Below are positions 32,634-40,779 of a stretch of 64,000 nucleotides of DNA, in pieces. Both the position numbers and the translations under genes were made by a program. The stretch is from NCBI RefSeq assembly GCF_900104745.1, contig NZ_LT629732.1:1736001-1800000 (forward strand). Reading direction: 5' to 3'. The stretch's first letter is position 1; each line of letters starts with the position of its first letter. The notes beneath the pieces were generated by a model. That model had not been told where the DNA came from. It did not search any database and saw nothing but the letters and a program-made list of their open reading frames with translations. Source of the DNA: Actinopolymorpha singaporensis. GTDB taxonomy: Bacteria > Actinomycetota > Actinomycetes > Propionibacteriales > Actinopolymorphaceae.

Positions 32634-33608
32634 TCACGCGTTGTTCAGCCGGTCCAGCTGCTCTGCGTCCAGGCTGATCTCGACCGCGCCCAGCGCCTCC
32701 TCCAGCTGGGCCAGGGACGAGGCTCCGAACAGCGGTACGACCACCGGGTCGTGGTGCAGCATCCACGCCAGCACGACCTGGTTGGTGGTGGCGCCGACTT
32801 CCTGGGCGACCTCGCGCAACACCTGGAACCGCGCGTACGCGCTCGGGTGTGCGTACCCACGCGCGGCCGGGAAGGGGCGCTCGGGCCGGCCGTACGAGCC
32901 GGTCAACAACGGCTGGTACGCGACCAGCGTCAGATCCCGGTGCTCGCCGAGATAGTCGAAATGCTCGACCCCGGCGTGCTGGTAGTTCGGGCTGCCGAGC
33001 CGTTGGGTCCGGCCCTGCACCAACGGGCTCGGCCACAGGTAGGTGTAGTGCTGCTGGATCACCGAGTAGGGCTCGACGCCCTGGTCGGCAGCCAGCCGCC
33101 GGGCGCGTTCCAGTCGCCAGGTCGCGGTGTTGCTGCAGCCGAGCACGTCGACCACCCCCTCGGCGGCGAGACGCCCGAACGCGCCGACGGTCTCCTCGAG
33201 CGGCGTGGTCCGGTTGTCGATGTGCGCGTAGTACAGGTCGATGCGGTCGACGTCCAACCGGTTGAGGCTGCCCTTGACGGCGGACTCGACGGCCGCCGCG
33301 CCGAGTCCTTCCCAGTTGTCGTTCGGGGTGCCGGGCACGGTCGTCCTGGCGCCGCACTTGGTGGCGATGACCAACTGGTCCCGGTTGCCGCGGGATCGCA
33401 TCCAGCGACCCAGGAGTTCCTCGCTCTCGCCGCCGTTGGCCATCCACTGGTTGTAGTTGTTCGCGGTGTCCACGAACGTTCCGCCGGCCTCCACGAACCG
33501 GTCGAGAATCGCCGTCGAGGTCTCCGGGTCCGTCGTACTGCCGAAGTTCATCGCGCCCAGGCACAGCGCGCTCACGGTCCGGCGGCCTCCGATGGTGCGT
33601 TGCAGCAT
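32634..33608 (-). CDS. Aldo/keto reductase
   Basis: The 324-residue TIM-barrel oxidoreductase has the AKR tetrad in place: Asp in FVDTANNY, Tyr in the same motif, Lys in VIATKCGA and His in LYYAHIDN. The C-terminal NADPH-binding part carries VVPLFGASSLAQLEEALGAV. It reduces carbonyls with NADPH; the substrate is unknown. It lies 57 bases downstream of a MerR gene on the same strand, and the pair looks like one operon under MerR control. Confidence 0.9.
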   Translation of the reverse strand: MLQRTIGGRRTVSALCLGAMNFGSTTDPETSTAILDRFVEAGGTFVDTANNYNQWMANGGESEELLGRWMRSRGNRDQLVIATKCGARTTVPGTPNDNWEGLGAAAVESAVKGSLNRLDVDRIDLYYAHIDNRTTPLEETVGAFGRLAAEGVVDVLGCSNTATWRLERARRLAADQGVEPYSVIQQHYTYLWPSPLVQGRTQRLGSPNYQHAGVEHFDYLGEHRDLTLVAYQPLLTGSYGRPERPFPAARGYAHPSAYARFQVLREVAQEVGATTNQVVLAWMLHHDPVVVPLFGASSLAQLEEALGAVEISLDAEQLDRLNNA

Positions 33609-33665
33609 TCGGTGCTTCCCCTCAGCTGGTGGACTGTCGAGTCAGGATGTGAACGGCGTGAACGA

Positions 33666-34103
33666 CTACGCCGGCTTCGCCGACGATGCCCCTTGCCGGT
33701 ATCCCGCGATCTTGCGGTCGACCACTTCCAGGTCGCGGTGGAGGTCGGCGATGTGGCTCAGAACCCGATCGCGGTGGACCTCCAGCAGCCGCATCCGCTC
33801 CGGTTCGGTCAGCGAACCGGCGCGTACGAGTTCGGCGTAGCGCTGCATCTCGCTGACCGGCATACCGGTCGCGCGCAGCCGCATGAGCATTGTCAGCCGC
33901 ACCAGGTCGGTGCGCGTGTACCGCCGGTGGCCCGACGGGCCGCGGGTCACGCCCTCCAGCAGACCCACCCGCTCGTACCAGCGCAGCGTGTGAGGCGACA
34001 GGCCGGTCAGCTCCGCGACCTGGCTGACGGTGAGCGGTCCGTCGACGTCCGGTACGAGTTCGTCGACACCGCAGGTTTCGGCTTGCGAGGCGTCGGAGTT
34101 CAC
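33666..34103 (-). CDS. MerR-family transcriptional regulator
   Basis: The N-terminal winged helix is clear (LTVSQVAELTGLSPHTLRWY, ERVGLL, GHRRYTRTDLVRLTMLMRL), followed by a dimerisation helix (RMRLLEVHRDRVLSHIADLH). The single early Cys precedes the DNA-binding domain, so this resembles the AdhR/NmlR-like group without metal-binding cysteines. I chose GTG 34103 because an earlier GTG at 34130 lies inside the promoter palindrome. A -10-like CAGTCT ends six bases before it, so the mRNA may be leaderless. It probably controls itself and the aldo/keto reductase. Confidence 0.85.
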   Translation of the reverse strand: MNSDASQAETCGVDELVPDVDGPLTVSQVAELTGLSPHTLRWYERVGLLEGVTRGPSGHRRYTRTDLVRLTMLMRLRATGMPVSEMQRYAELVRAGSLTEPERMRLLEVHRDRVLSHIADLHRDLEVVDRKIAGYRQGASSAKPA

Positions 34104-34109
34104 GCCGTC

Positions 34110-34140
34110 AGACTGCTCCTTGGAGTGCACTCCAAGTCAA
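34110..34140 (-). promoter_or_regulatory. MerR-type promoter with palindromic operator
   Basis: TTGACT (34140-34135) and CAGTCT (34115-34110) are 19 bases apart, the long spacer typical of MerR-activated promoters. The perfect 18-base palindrome CTTGGAGTGCACTCCAAG (34136-34119) fills the spacer. It faces the MerR and aldo/keto reductase genes. Confidence 0.75.
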
Positions 34141-34171
34141 GCCGCTTTTGCCCGTGCGGCCGGGCAGGCGT

Positions 34172-34954
34172 TCAGTCCGGAAACGGCAGTGGGTCGTAGC
34201 CGGCGCCGTACGGTGCGTCGGGCCGTTCGAACTCGCCCATCAAAGCCCGGCGCATGGGTGTGGTGCGTTCCAGGAAGTCGGCCGAGTTGCTGAACCGGTC
34301 GGCCGGGCGTACCCATGGCGGGCTGTAGACGTAGTGCGCGGTGTAGCGGTCCCGGTCCCCGTCGTGGCGGTACGTCCGGTGCCAGACGCCGTTGTGGAAC
34401 ACCAGTACAGATCCGATCGGTGCGCAGATCACGTGCCCGATCGGCGTGTCCCCACGAGCCGCACGGATGCCGGCGGGCAACGGTACCGAGCTGCGGTGGC
34501 TGCCGGGGATCAACTCCATGTTGCCGCTGCCCGGCCTGGTCTGGTCGGTCAGCAGGAACGACACCCGCAACTGGATCAGCGGCACCGGGCAACCGAGCTT
34601 GCCGAAGTCGTACGCACCCGAACCGTCCTGGTGCCAACCGCCCGTCCCGCCGTGCGCGGGTTGCATCGTGTTCCAGCTCGCCTGCAGGACGAACCGGTCG
34701 CCGAACAACCCACGGATCTTGGGGAGTACGGCCGGATGGTCGATCAGGCGCTCAAGACTGGGCTCGGTCTCGTAGCCGCGACCGAGCTGGCCGAACTCCC
34801 TGTCCCGCGTGGCGTGCAGGCGCTCCGAAGCGTCGTAGCACTCCTCGGCCTCCGCGGCGGTCAGTACGTCCGGGATCACCAGGTAACCCCACGACTCGAA
34901 CACGAACCGGTCCAGCTCGGTGAACGCTCCCGGCGCCACCTCGGGATTCAGCAT
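34172..34954 (-). CDS. Phytanoyl-CoA dioxygenase (PhyH) family protein
   Basis: The 260-residue Fe(II)/2-oxoglutarate oxygenase has the HxD iron site in GGWHQDGSG and the distal His in VLVFHNGVWHRTYRHDGDRD, with ELIPGSHRSS between them. PhyH proteins hydroxylate varied substrates, including lipids, osmolytes and natural products. It lies 74 bases downstream of a sugar-isomerase-like gene on the same strand, so a shared role in a catabolic or small-molecule pathway is likely. The substrate is not predictable. Confidence 0.9.
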   Translation of the reverse strand: MLNPEVAPGAFTELDRFVFESWGYLVIPDVLTAAEAEECYDASERLHATRDREFGQLGRGYETEPSLERLIDHPAVLPKIRGLFGDRFVLQASWNTMQPAHGGTGGWHQDGSGAYDFGKLGCPVPLIQLRVSFLLTDQTRPGSGNMELIPGSHRSSVPLPAGIRAARGDTPIGHVICAPIGSVLVFHNGVWHRTYRHDGDRDRYTAHYVYSPPWVRPADRFSNSADFLERTTPMRRALMGEFERPDAPYGAGYDPLPFPD

Positions 34955-35028
34955 CGTCCGAAACTCCTTGCCCAGCAGGGATCTGGCGAAGACGTGGACC
35001 TGGTGCCCAGGCTCCGGCGGTCGGCGAC

Positions 35029-35829
35029 TCAGCCGAAGACGCCGGTCGCGATGGCGTGCTCCTGCTCAAGACAGTCCCACTCGTTGGCGTTGGCCCCGTC
35101 GTAGACGAGGGCGAGCGGCCCGGTGTAGTCGGCCTGGCGGAGCGCCTGCAGGGAGCGCGTGAAGTCCTCGCGGTCGGGACCGTCGGCGTCGAAACGGCAC
35201 TTGGCGTGACAGGTCTCGCTGCGCGGTGCGACCGCGGCGAGCTGGTCGTACTTGTCCGCACCGGTCCAGTTGCCGAGGTCGACGAGCAGCCCCACCTGGC
35301 GGTCGGCCGCGTCCAGGATCGCGTGCACCTCGTCGGCACCGGCGGTGAGCGCGAACCAGTTCTCGGTGACGACGCGGATCTCGGGGTGATCCCCGGCGAG
35401 CTTGCCCAGCCGGCGGCCGCTGTCCTCCAGCCGCGACGGGCTCGGCGACTGCTTTCCGGCGATGACCCGCGCCCGGCGTGCGCCGAGCGTGATGGCAACG
35501 TCGAGCCAGCCGTCGATCCAGTGCTGGTGGGCGTCCGCGTCGGCCGGGTGGGTGAGATCGCCGTCGTCGACGAGTACGGCATCCAGGGTGAGGTTCTCCG
35601 ACTCCAGGGCCGACCGGAGCTCACCCAGGTAGCCGGGATCGCGGCTGGGAAGGTGGAAGTGGCACAACTGGACGGTGTCGTAACCGCGGCGTCGCAGCTC
35701 CGCCGGTAGGTCGAGCAACGCCATCCCGGCATCGGGTTTCGCGAGGTCGTCAGGCCCGCCGTCGGCCTGGTCGCCGGACATGTACGAGCCGAGGGTGCGG
35801 TGGAGGGACCAGCTGGAAACAGCTTTCAC
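35029..35829 (-). CDS. Sugar phosphate isomerase/epimerase-like TIM barrel protein
   Basis: The protein of about 266 residues belongs to the xylose-isomerase-like AP2EC barrel family: KAVSSWSLHRTLG at the start, RGYDTVQLCHFHLPS, IRVVTENWFAL with a likely metal Glu, GLLVDLGNWTGADKYD, CHAKCRFDADGPD and a C-terminal LALVYDG. Metal-ligand Glu/Asp/His positions appear conserved. The starts GTG 35829 and GTG 35838 cannot be separated; the first gives the family N-terminus. It is probably co-transcribed with the PhyH gene downstream. Confidence 0.85.
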   Translation of the reverse strand: MKAVSSWSLHRTLGSYMSGDQADGGPDDLAKPDAGMALLDLPAELRRRGYDTVQLCHFHLPSRDPGYLGELRSALESENLTLDAVLVDDGDLTHPADADAHQHWIDGWLDVAITLGARRARVIAGKQSPSPSRLEDSGRRLGKLAGDHPEIRVVTENWFALTAGADEVHAILDAADRQVGLLVDLGNWTGADKYDQLAAVAPRSETCHAKCRFDADGPDREDFTRSLQALRQADYTGPLALVYDGANANEWDCLEQEHAIATGVFG

Positions 35830-35906
35830 GGCTCCCACTCTGGGTGGTGCGGCGCCGATTCAGGCGGGAGCTGTCCTCAACCGGCCGGTCCGATCCCAGT
35901 CCCGGC

Positions 35907-36296
35907 TCAGACGTGTGCGGCCTTGCGCAGTTTGCGAACGCGGCGGCCCGCGTTCTTGCGGGCCTTCCGGGCACTCTTGGCCGCGCCCTCGAACTGGTCA
36001 CCGGCGCCCTTGCGCGCCTTCCGGAAGCTCTTCCGGGCTCCCTTGACCTCGCTCGCGGTGTCCTTGCGTACCTGCTTGGTCTTACGCCCCCACAGCTTGT
36101 GCAGCCCGCGCTGCACTTCCTGTGGACGCGGCAGCAGCATCTTCGTGCCCTTGCCGTACAGCCGCATCGCGAGCAGCGCCAACGGAATCCCCAACGGGAG
36201 CAGCACCACGGTCACGCAGCACACGAGCGAAACGATCATGAGGACGGTGGCGAGCAGGAACACGCCCGCGGCGCCAATCCCTCGCGCGAGTCTCAC
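35907..36296 (-). CDS. Small membrane protein with long basic tail
   Basis: Two adjacent hydrophobic segments (GAAGVFLLATVLMIVSLVCC and VTVVLLPLGIPLALLAMRLY) are followed by about 75 residues extremely rich in Lys/Arg (KTKQVRKDTASEVKGARKSF, RKARKNAGRRVRKLRKA). The tail should lie in the cytoplasm and could bind nucleic acid or acidic lipids; that is inference. GTG 36296 follows GGGAGGTG at good spacing. I do not recognise the family. Confidence 0.7.
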   Translation of the reverse strand: MRLARGIGAAGVFLLATVLMIVSLVCCVTVVLLPLGIPLALLAMRLYGKGTKMLLPRPQEVQRGLHKLWGRKTKQVRKDTASEVKGARKSFRKARKGAGDQFEGAAKSARKARKNAGRRVRKLRKAAHV

Positions 36297-36401
36297 GGCA
36301 GAACACCTCCCTGTGCGTCCCCGGTGTCCCCCGATGGCCACCCTACGCCGAGCGTCCGCCCGAGTTCGGTTGGGCTACTTCGCCCTCGACGGAGGAAGGG
36401 G

Positions 36402-36812
36402 CTACTGCCTGACCACGCTCAGGCGCTCGGCGAGGACCTCCCGGGCGATGGCTGACAGGTCCTTGCGGCCGATCTCGTTCATCGGCACGAAGACCATCGC
36501 CTGACCCTCGCCGAGCACGATGTCCTCGTCCTTGGCGTCCGTGGTCCCGGCGAACACGTGGTAGCGCACCGAGGCCGGGCCATGGAACTGTCGCTCGATC
36601 ACGCGTTCCAGCGACAACTCGGCGCACCGAAGGCCGGTCTCCTCCCGCAACTCCCGGTGGGCGGCGGCCTCGGGGTCCTCTCCGGGCTCGATCATGCCGC
36701 CGGGAACGGTCCATTGGCTGGGATCGGTCGGCGCGTCGTCGGTCCGGTGCTGCATGACGATCCGCCTGCTTCGGTCGGTCAGAATCACCAGCGCAACCTC
36801 GACCAGTCCCAT
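36402..36812 (-). CDS. NUDIX hydrolase
   Basis: The 136-residue protein has a complete Nudix box, G-x5-E-x7-REUxEExGU, in GMIEPGEDPEAAAHRELREE followed by TGL, which binds the metals needed to cleave nucleoside diphosphate-X bonds. The preceding TVPGG is also typical. The start at ATG 36812 gives the usual family N-terminus (GLVEVALVILTDRSRR). The substrate is unknown. It is a single gene. Confidence 0.9.
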   Translation of the reverse strand: MGLVEVALVILTDRSRRIVMQHRTDDAPTDPSQWTVPGGMIEPGEDPEAAAHRELREETGLRCAELSLERVIERQFHGPASVRYHVFAGTTDAKDEDIVLGEGQAMVFVPMNEIGRKDLSAIAREVLAERLSVVRQ

Positions 36813-37103
36813 GTCGATCACCCTAGTCGGCGCGGGAGATCGCCACGGCCGAGCCGGTGCGACTCGGGTCCGAGGTAGGTCGGATCGGGGGCCCAAGCAG
36901 GCCCAGGTCGCGGCGGCGTCACTTGGTGTGGAACGCCGCGATGCCCCCAGGATGAGCTGGATCAGGTCCAGCAACTGCCGCCTGGATGTAGATCTCGGCG
37001 GTCTACACGTCCGGGATCCTGCCCCGCTGTCGTACGGCGAAGCGGGTCGGACGGAACGCCGGCGGGCTCTGGTGGGAACCCGCCGGAACGGATCGGCCGT
37101 CGG

Positions 37104-37313
37104 TCAGAGACCGAGCTTGCCTCCGATGTCCTTCGCCGCGCCGCCGAGGCCGCCCTCGGTGAGCTGACTCGGGTCGACCCCGTGCTTCTTCAGGAGGTCG
37201 GCGTGCTGGTCGGTGTCGATGGTGTCCGGGAGGTGCTGCTCGACGGCCTGGGCCTTGTCGGCCTGACCGTGCTGCTTGAGGAGGTCCACGACCTGACTCT
37301 TCTGAATCTGCAT
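37104..37313 (-). CDS. Small stress-type hypothetical protein
   Basis: The 69-residue soluble protein has two similar helical halves (QVVDLLKQHGQADKAQAVEQ and HADLLKKHGVDPSQLTEGG) and a Gly-rich end (GLGGAAKDIGGKLGL). The repeated LLK-HG unit suggests an internal duplication. No family is recognised with certainty. An exact SigB-type promoter lies just upstream of ATG 37313, so it probably belongs to the general stress response. Confidence 0.65.
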   Translation of the reverse strand: MQIQKSQVVDLLKQHGQADKAQAVEQHLPDTIDTDQHADLLKKHGVDPSQLTEGGLGGAAKDIGGKLGL

Positions 37314-37324
37314 GGGCCCGGGCC

Positions 37325-37348
37325 TACCCTGCCCACCCGGTCGCAAAC
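37325..37348 (-). promoter_or_regulatory. SigB-type promoter GTTT-N15-GGGTA
   Basis: GTTT (37348-37345) and GGGTA (37329-37325) are exactly 15 bases apart, a full consensus match, directed at the small gene starting at 37313. Confidence 0.65.
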
Positions 37349-37368
37349 GGTGGCTCGCCACCGCTCGG

Positions 37369-38304
37369 TCAGCGGTAGAGGTGGGCGGCGGGCGGCTTGC
37401 CGGCGTCCTGGACCTCCACGATGTAGCGCCACGCGTCCGGGACGCTGCCGTCCAGGTCGGTGAAGCCGTACTCCTTCGCCAACTGCCCCGACGACAGTGA
37501 CGCCTGGTTCCACCGGGCGACCTCCGGGTCGGCGGCCAGCGCGGCGACCGCCCGGCCCACGAAGTGCGGGGTCTCGGAGATGCCGAAGTGCCCCGGGTCC
37601 GGGAACGCCGGCTGGACCGGACGGTCGAGGACCTCCCGCCAGGACTCCTCGGTGACGCCGTAGTGCTCGAGCATCATCTCCGAGCGCAGCCAGCCCGGAG
37701 TGAGCGCGACCGCCGTACACCCGTGCTCGGCGAGCTCCTTGCCCTGGATCCAGGCCAGCCGCAGCACCGACCACTTCGCCAGGTCGTAGAACGCGGAGAC
37801 GCGGTAGGTCTGCGCGTTGTAGTCGTACGTCCCGTCGGTCATCTCCACCACCAGGCCGCCCGGCTTCCGGGTGAGCAGCGGCAGCGCGTGATGGCTGGTG
37901 ATCAGATGCGTCTCCACTGCCAGCCGGAGCAGCCGCAGACCGTTGTCCAGGTCGTGGTCCCACAGCTTCGCGTCCCAGTCGAACAGCAGCTCGCCGCCCC
38001 AGATGTCGTTGACCAGGACGTCCAGCCGGCCCGACTCGCGCTCGATCCGGCGTACGAGGTCGGCCACCCGGTCCGGCTCCTGGTGATCCACGGCCACGGC
38101 GGTGGCGGTGCCACCCGCGGCGGTGACGAGCTCGGCGGTCTCCTCGATCGTTTCCGGTCGGTCGTACTCCGATCTGCGCTCGCGGGTGGTGCGCCCGGTG
38201 ACGTAGACGTGCGCTCCCGCGGCGCCGAGCTCGACCGCGATGCCGCGCCCGGCGCCGCGGGTACCGCCGGCGACCAGGGCGACCCTGCCGTCCAGTGCGT
38301 TCAC
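37369..38304 (-). CDS. Short-chain dehydrogenase/reductase
   Basis: The 311-residue SDR has the nucleotide motif AGGTRGAGRGIA (TGxxxGxG type), the adenine-side VAVDHQEP, NDIWGG in place of NNAG, and the catalytic YxxxK in FYDLAKWSVL. The longer C-terminus and HLITSHHALPLL resemble a subgroup annotated as SDR oxidoreductases of unknown substrate. A TetR gene is divergent from it across 60 bases, and that regulator is the likely controller. Confidence 0.9.
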   Translation of the reverse strand: MNALDGRVALVAGGTRGAGRGIAVELGAAGAHVYVTGRTTRERRSEYDRPETIEETAELVTAAGGTATAVAVDHQEPDRVADLVRRIERESGRLDVLVNDIWGGELLFDWDAKLWDHDLDNGLRLLRLAVETHLITSHHALPLLTRKPGGLVVEMTDGTYDYNAQTYRVSAFYDLAKWSVLRLAWIQGKELAEHGCTAVALTPGWLRSEMMLEHYGVTEESWREVLDRPVQPAFPDPGHFGISETPHFVGRAVAALAADPEVARWNQASLSSGQLAKEYGFTDLDGSVPDAWRYIVEVQDAGKPPAAHLYR

Positions 38305-38335
38305 GAGACTGTTCCTCCTACCCGACGTATGTGAC

Positions 38336-38345
38336 CGACCGTTCG
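38336..38345. promoter_or_regulatory. Candidate TetR operator between SDR and tetR genes
   Basis: CGACCGTTCG is palindromic at 8 of 10 positions and lies within GACCGACCGTTCG, a sequence type often bound by actinobacterial TetR proteins. It is followed by an A/T-rich TTTATATATG, a likely -10 for the TetR gene. Confidence 0.45.
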
Positions 38346-38364
38346 TTTATATATGGTGGCTGCC

Positions 38365-38949
38365 ATGCCCCGCAAGCGAACAGTCCCCGATGAAGCGCTC
38401 CTGTCCACCGCGCTGTCGATCGTGCGGACCTCGGGTCCGGACGCGCTCTCCTTCGGCTCGCTGGCCGCCCGGGTCGACCTCGCCGCCTCGACGTTGGTGC
38501 AGCGGTTCGGGTCGAGGGCCGACCTCCTGCGGGCGGCGTTGCTGTTCGCCTGGGACCGGCTCGACGAGGAGACCGCGCGGGCGTGTGCCGAGGCGCCGTC
38601 CGGTGCGGCTGGGGTTGTCGACCTGCTCGTACGGCTGAGCGGGCAGTACGACGCCGGCGACAGCGACGACTTCGCCGACCAGTTGATGTTGCTCCGTGAG
38701 GATCTGCGCGATCCGGTACTCCGTGCTCGTGGGCAAGCCTGGCTTGACACCCTTTCCGCGGCCGTCGAGGAACGCCTGGATGACGGGTCCGGTGACGTGC
38801 CGGGTGGCGTGCCCGGCCTCGGTGAGCTCGTGGTCGCCCAGTGGCAGGGATCGCTTACTTTGTGGGGATTCCGGCGTCAGTCGGACGCGGTGACGGCCGT
38901 TCGCCGGGCACTGGATACGCTCCTGGCCAGGATCTCGGTGGCTTCGTGA
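38365..38949 (+). CDS. TetR-family regulator
   Basis: The 194-residue protein has an N-terminal helix-turn-helix (LLSTALSIVRTSGPDALSFG, SLAARVDLAASTLVQRFGSR, ADLLRAALLFAW) and a variable ligand domain. It faces away from the SDR gene, the usual layout in which the TetR protein represses both genes until its ligand binds. ATG 38365 follows GGTGG; an upstream ATG at 38353 overlaps the probable -10. Confidence 0.87.
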   Translation: MPRKRTVPDEALLSTALSIVRTSGPDALSFGSLAARVDLAASTLVQRFGSRADLLRAALLFAWDRLDEETARACAEAPSGAAGVVDLLVRLSGQYDAGDSDDFADQLMLLREDLRDPVLRARGQAWLDTLSAAVEERLDDGSGDVPGGVPGLGELVVAQWQGSLTLWGFRRQSDAVTAVRRALDTLLARISVAS

Positions 38950-39060
38950 CCGAAGTCCTGGAACCGATTCCACCTCATGACGACGACACCTCATACGACG
39001 ACACCTCATGAGGACGATGCTCCAAGGCGACGGCACCGGATGCGGTGTCAAGGAGGACGC

Positions 39061-39453
39061 ATGACCTCGCACGCGACCGGCCGGCACGCTGGTTCTCCGA
39101 TCGAGAACCGCGTGGGCATGGTGTTCATCCCCGTGCGGGACATGCGGCGGTCGATCGAGTGGTACTCCGCGTTGCTGGGCCTGCCGGTCGGGGACGCCTC
39201 CCACGAGGACACCATCTACGACCTGCCGACCTCCGGCGAGGTGGGCCTCGCGCTGGACGCCAACAAGCCCGACTTCGACACCGCCGGGCCGCCGCGGTTC
39301 TTCTGGTGGTCGACCGACCTCGAGGCCTGCCTCGCGCACCTCGAGGCCAACGACGTCAGGGTCGAGAGCGACATCGAGGACATCGGCAGTGTGTCGTTCC
39401 TTCAGTTCCGCGACCCGGACGGCAACCTCCTGATGGTCTGCAAGCGCAACTGA
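39061..39453 (+). CDS. VOC (glyoxalase-like) family protein
   Basis: The 130-residue protein reads IENRVGMVFIPVRDMRRSIE, then WYSALLGLPVG, FFWWSTDLEACLAHLEANDV and FLQFRDPDGNLLMVCKR, the standard VOC strands with a metal-site His replaced at some positions. ATG 39061 is preceded by AAGGAGGA. A 15-base direct repeat (ACGACGACACCTCAT twice, near 38979-39009) lies in the leader. The substrate is unknown. Confidence 0.85.
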   Translation: MTSHATGRHAGSPIENRVGMVFIPVRDMRRSIEWYSALLGLPVGDASHEDTIYDLPTSGEVGLALDANKPDFDTAGPPRFFWWSTDLEACLAHLEANDVRVESDIEDIGSVSFLQFRDPDGNLLMVCKRN

Positions 39454-39467
39454 GTACGGTCAGGTGC

Positions 39468-40664
39468 TCAGCCGGAACGCCCGGCCAAGGTCGTCGGGTG
39501 CGTGTAGTCGGGCAGTCTGATCCCACTGCTGACGTTCTCACCGGCCTTCAGCATCAGGTTCAGCAGAAACCTGTTGCTCAGCATCCCGTTGCGCATCCTC
39601 GCGCCGAACCGGCTCGCGGGGGCGAGGAACTTGCCGGTCCGGTTGCCACCCACCTGACACCCGCGCGCGTAGTCGCGCACCAACGCCTCGTACCGACCGA
39701 ACGCCATCCGGTGGTCGTTGCCCGCGGTCGCCAGCTCACCGGCCAGGACGTACGCCGCGACGATCCCGGTGCCGGTGCCCATGCCGCCGATGGTGGCACC
39801 ACACGCGGCGTCGCCGACCAGGCCGATCCGTCCTCGTGACCACGGCTGGATGTCCACCCGGCTGATCGAGTCGAAGTAGAGCTCGGTCGCATCCCGCAGG
39901 GATGCCAGCAGTCGCGGTGTCTCCCAGCCGACCCCTTCGTAGGCATTCGTGATCAGAGCGCGTTGCCGGTCGAGGTCGTGCCGGGCGTACGCCAGCTTCG
40001 GCGACTTGAAGATCATGAACGCCCCGGCCCGGTCTGCGTCACGGAAATCGCAGGCGATGGAAGCCAGTCGGCCCGGCACGTTGTAGCCCAGCGAGCCCGG
40101 CGGCAGCCCGAGGTAGTTGGGCAGATCCCACGTCGCGGCGTAGTAGCCGAGATGGCTGACGAACTGGTCCTCTTCGCCGAAGGTGAGCCGGCGAACCTGG
40201 GAATGCAGGCCGTCGGCACCGATCACCAGGTCGAACCGGTCCTCGGTGCCGGACGCGAAGGTGACCTCCACGCCGTTCGGCGTCTCGACCAGTCGGCTGA
40301 TGGAGTCCCCGAAGACATACTTCGCCCGCTCCCTGCTGTGCTCGTAGAGCACCCGCGACAGGTCCGAACGCAACACCTCCACCTCGCCGCCGGCGAAGTC
40401 GGCCGGCAGGTGCAGGAGAGTGCGTCCGCGCTCGTCGACGAACGTCATCGGAGAGCCGCCGGTCTGGATCTCGCGCAGGCTGTCGAGCAGACCCATCCGT
40501 CGCAGGACGGTCAGGTGTGCCTCGCCCCGGAAGTCGACAGCGCGGCCGCCGCCGCGCAGCGCGGGCGCGATCTCGACCACGGTGGGTTCGAATCCGTAGT
40601 GGCCCAGCCAGTAGGCCAGGGCGGGCCCGGCGACGCTGGCGCCGGAGATGAGGACCTTGCGCAT
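39468..40664 (-). CDS. FAD-dependent monooxygenase (PHBH fold)
   Basis: The 398-residue flavoprotein has the Rossmann motif LISGASVAGPALAYWLGHYG, the middle DLVIGADGLHSQVRRL (DG motif) and the second FAD site GRIGLVGDAACG. Such enzymes hydroxylate aromatics or tetracycline-like compounds. A TetR gene of the tetracycline-like C-terminal type is divergent upstream, which suggests ligand-induced detoxification. The last 60 residues are longer than in the shortest members. Confidence 0.9.
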   Translation of the reverse strand: MRKVLISGASVAGPALAYWLGHYGFEPTVVEIAPALRGGGRAVDFRGEAHLTVLRRMGLLDSLREIQTGGSPMTFVDERGRTLLHLPADFAGGEVEVLRSDLSRVLYEHSRERAKYVFGDSISRLVETPNGVEVTFASGTEDRFDLVIGADGLHSQVRRLTFGEEDQFVSHLGYYAATWDLPNYLGLPPGSLGYNVPGRLASIACDFRDADRAGAFMIFKSPKLAYARHDLDRQRALITNAYEGVGWETPRLLASLRDATELYFDSISRVDIQPWSRGRIGLVGDAACGATIGGMGTGTGIVAAYVLAGELATAGNDHRMAFGRYEALVRDYARGCQVGGNRTGKFLAPASRFGARMRNGMLSNRFLLNLMLKAGENVSSGIRLPDYTHPTTLAGRSG

Positions 40665-40779
40665 GTGCCTGCTCCGTTCTCGCGGAACTGTGTCCGGTGG
40701 AATCAGTTAAGTTCTGTGTACTCTAGACGCAGTTTCTTCGCCGGGGCAAGAAGGTTGGCCGAGCAAGCCGGAGGTGCCG

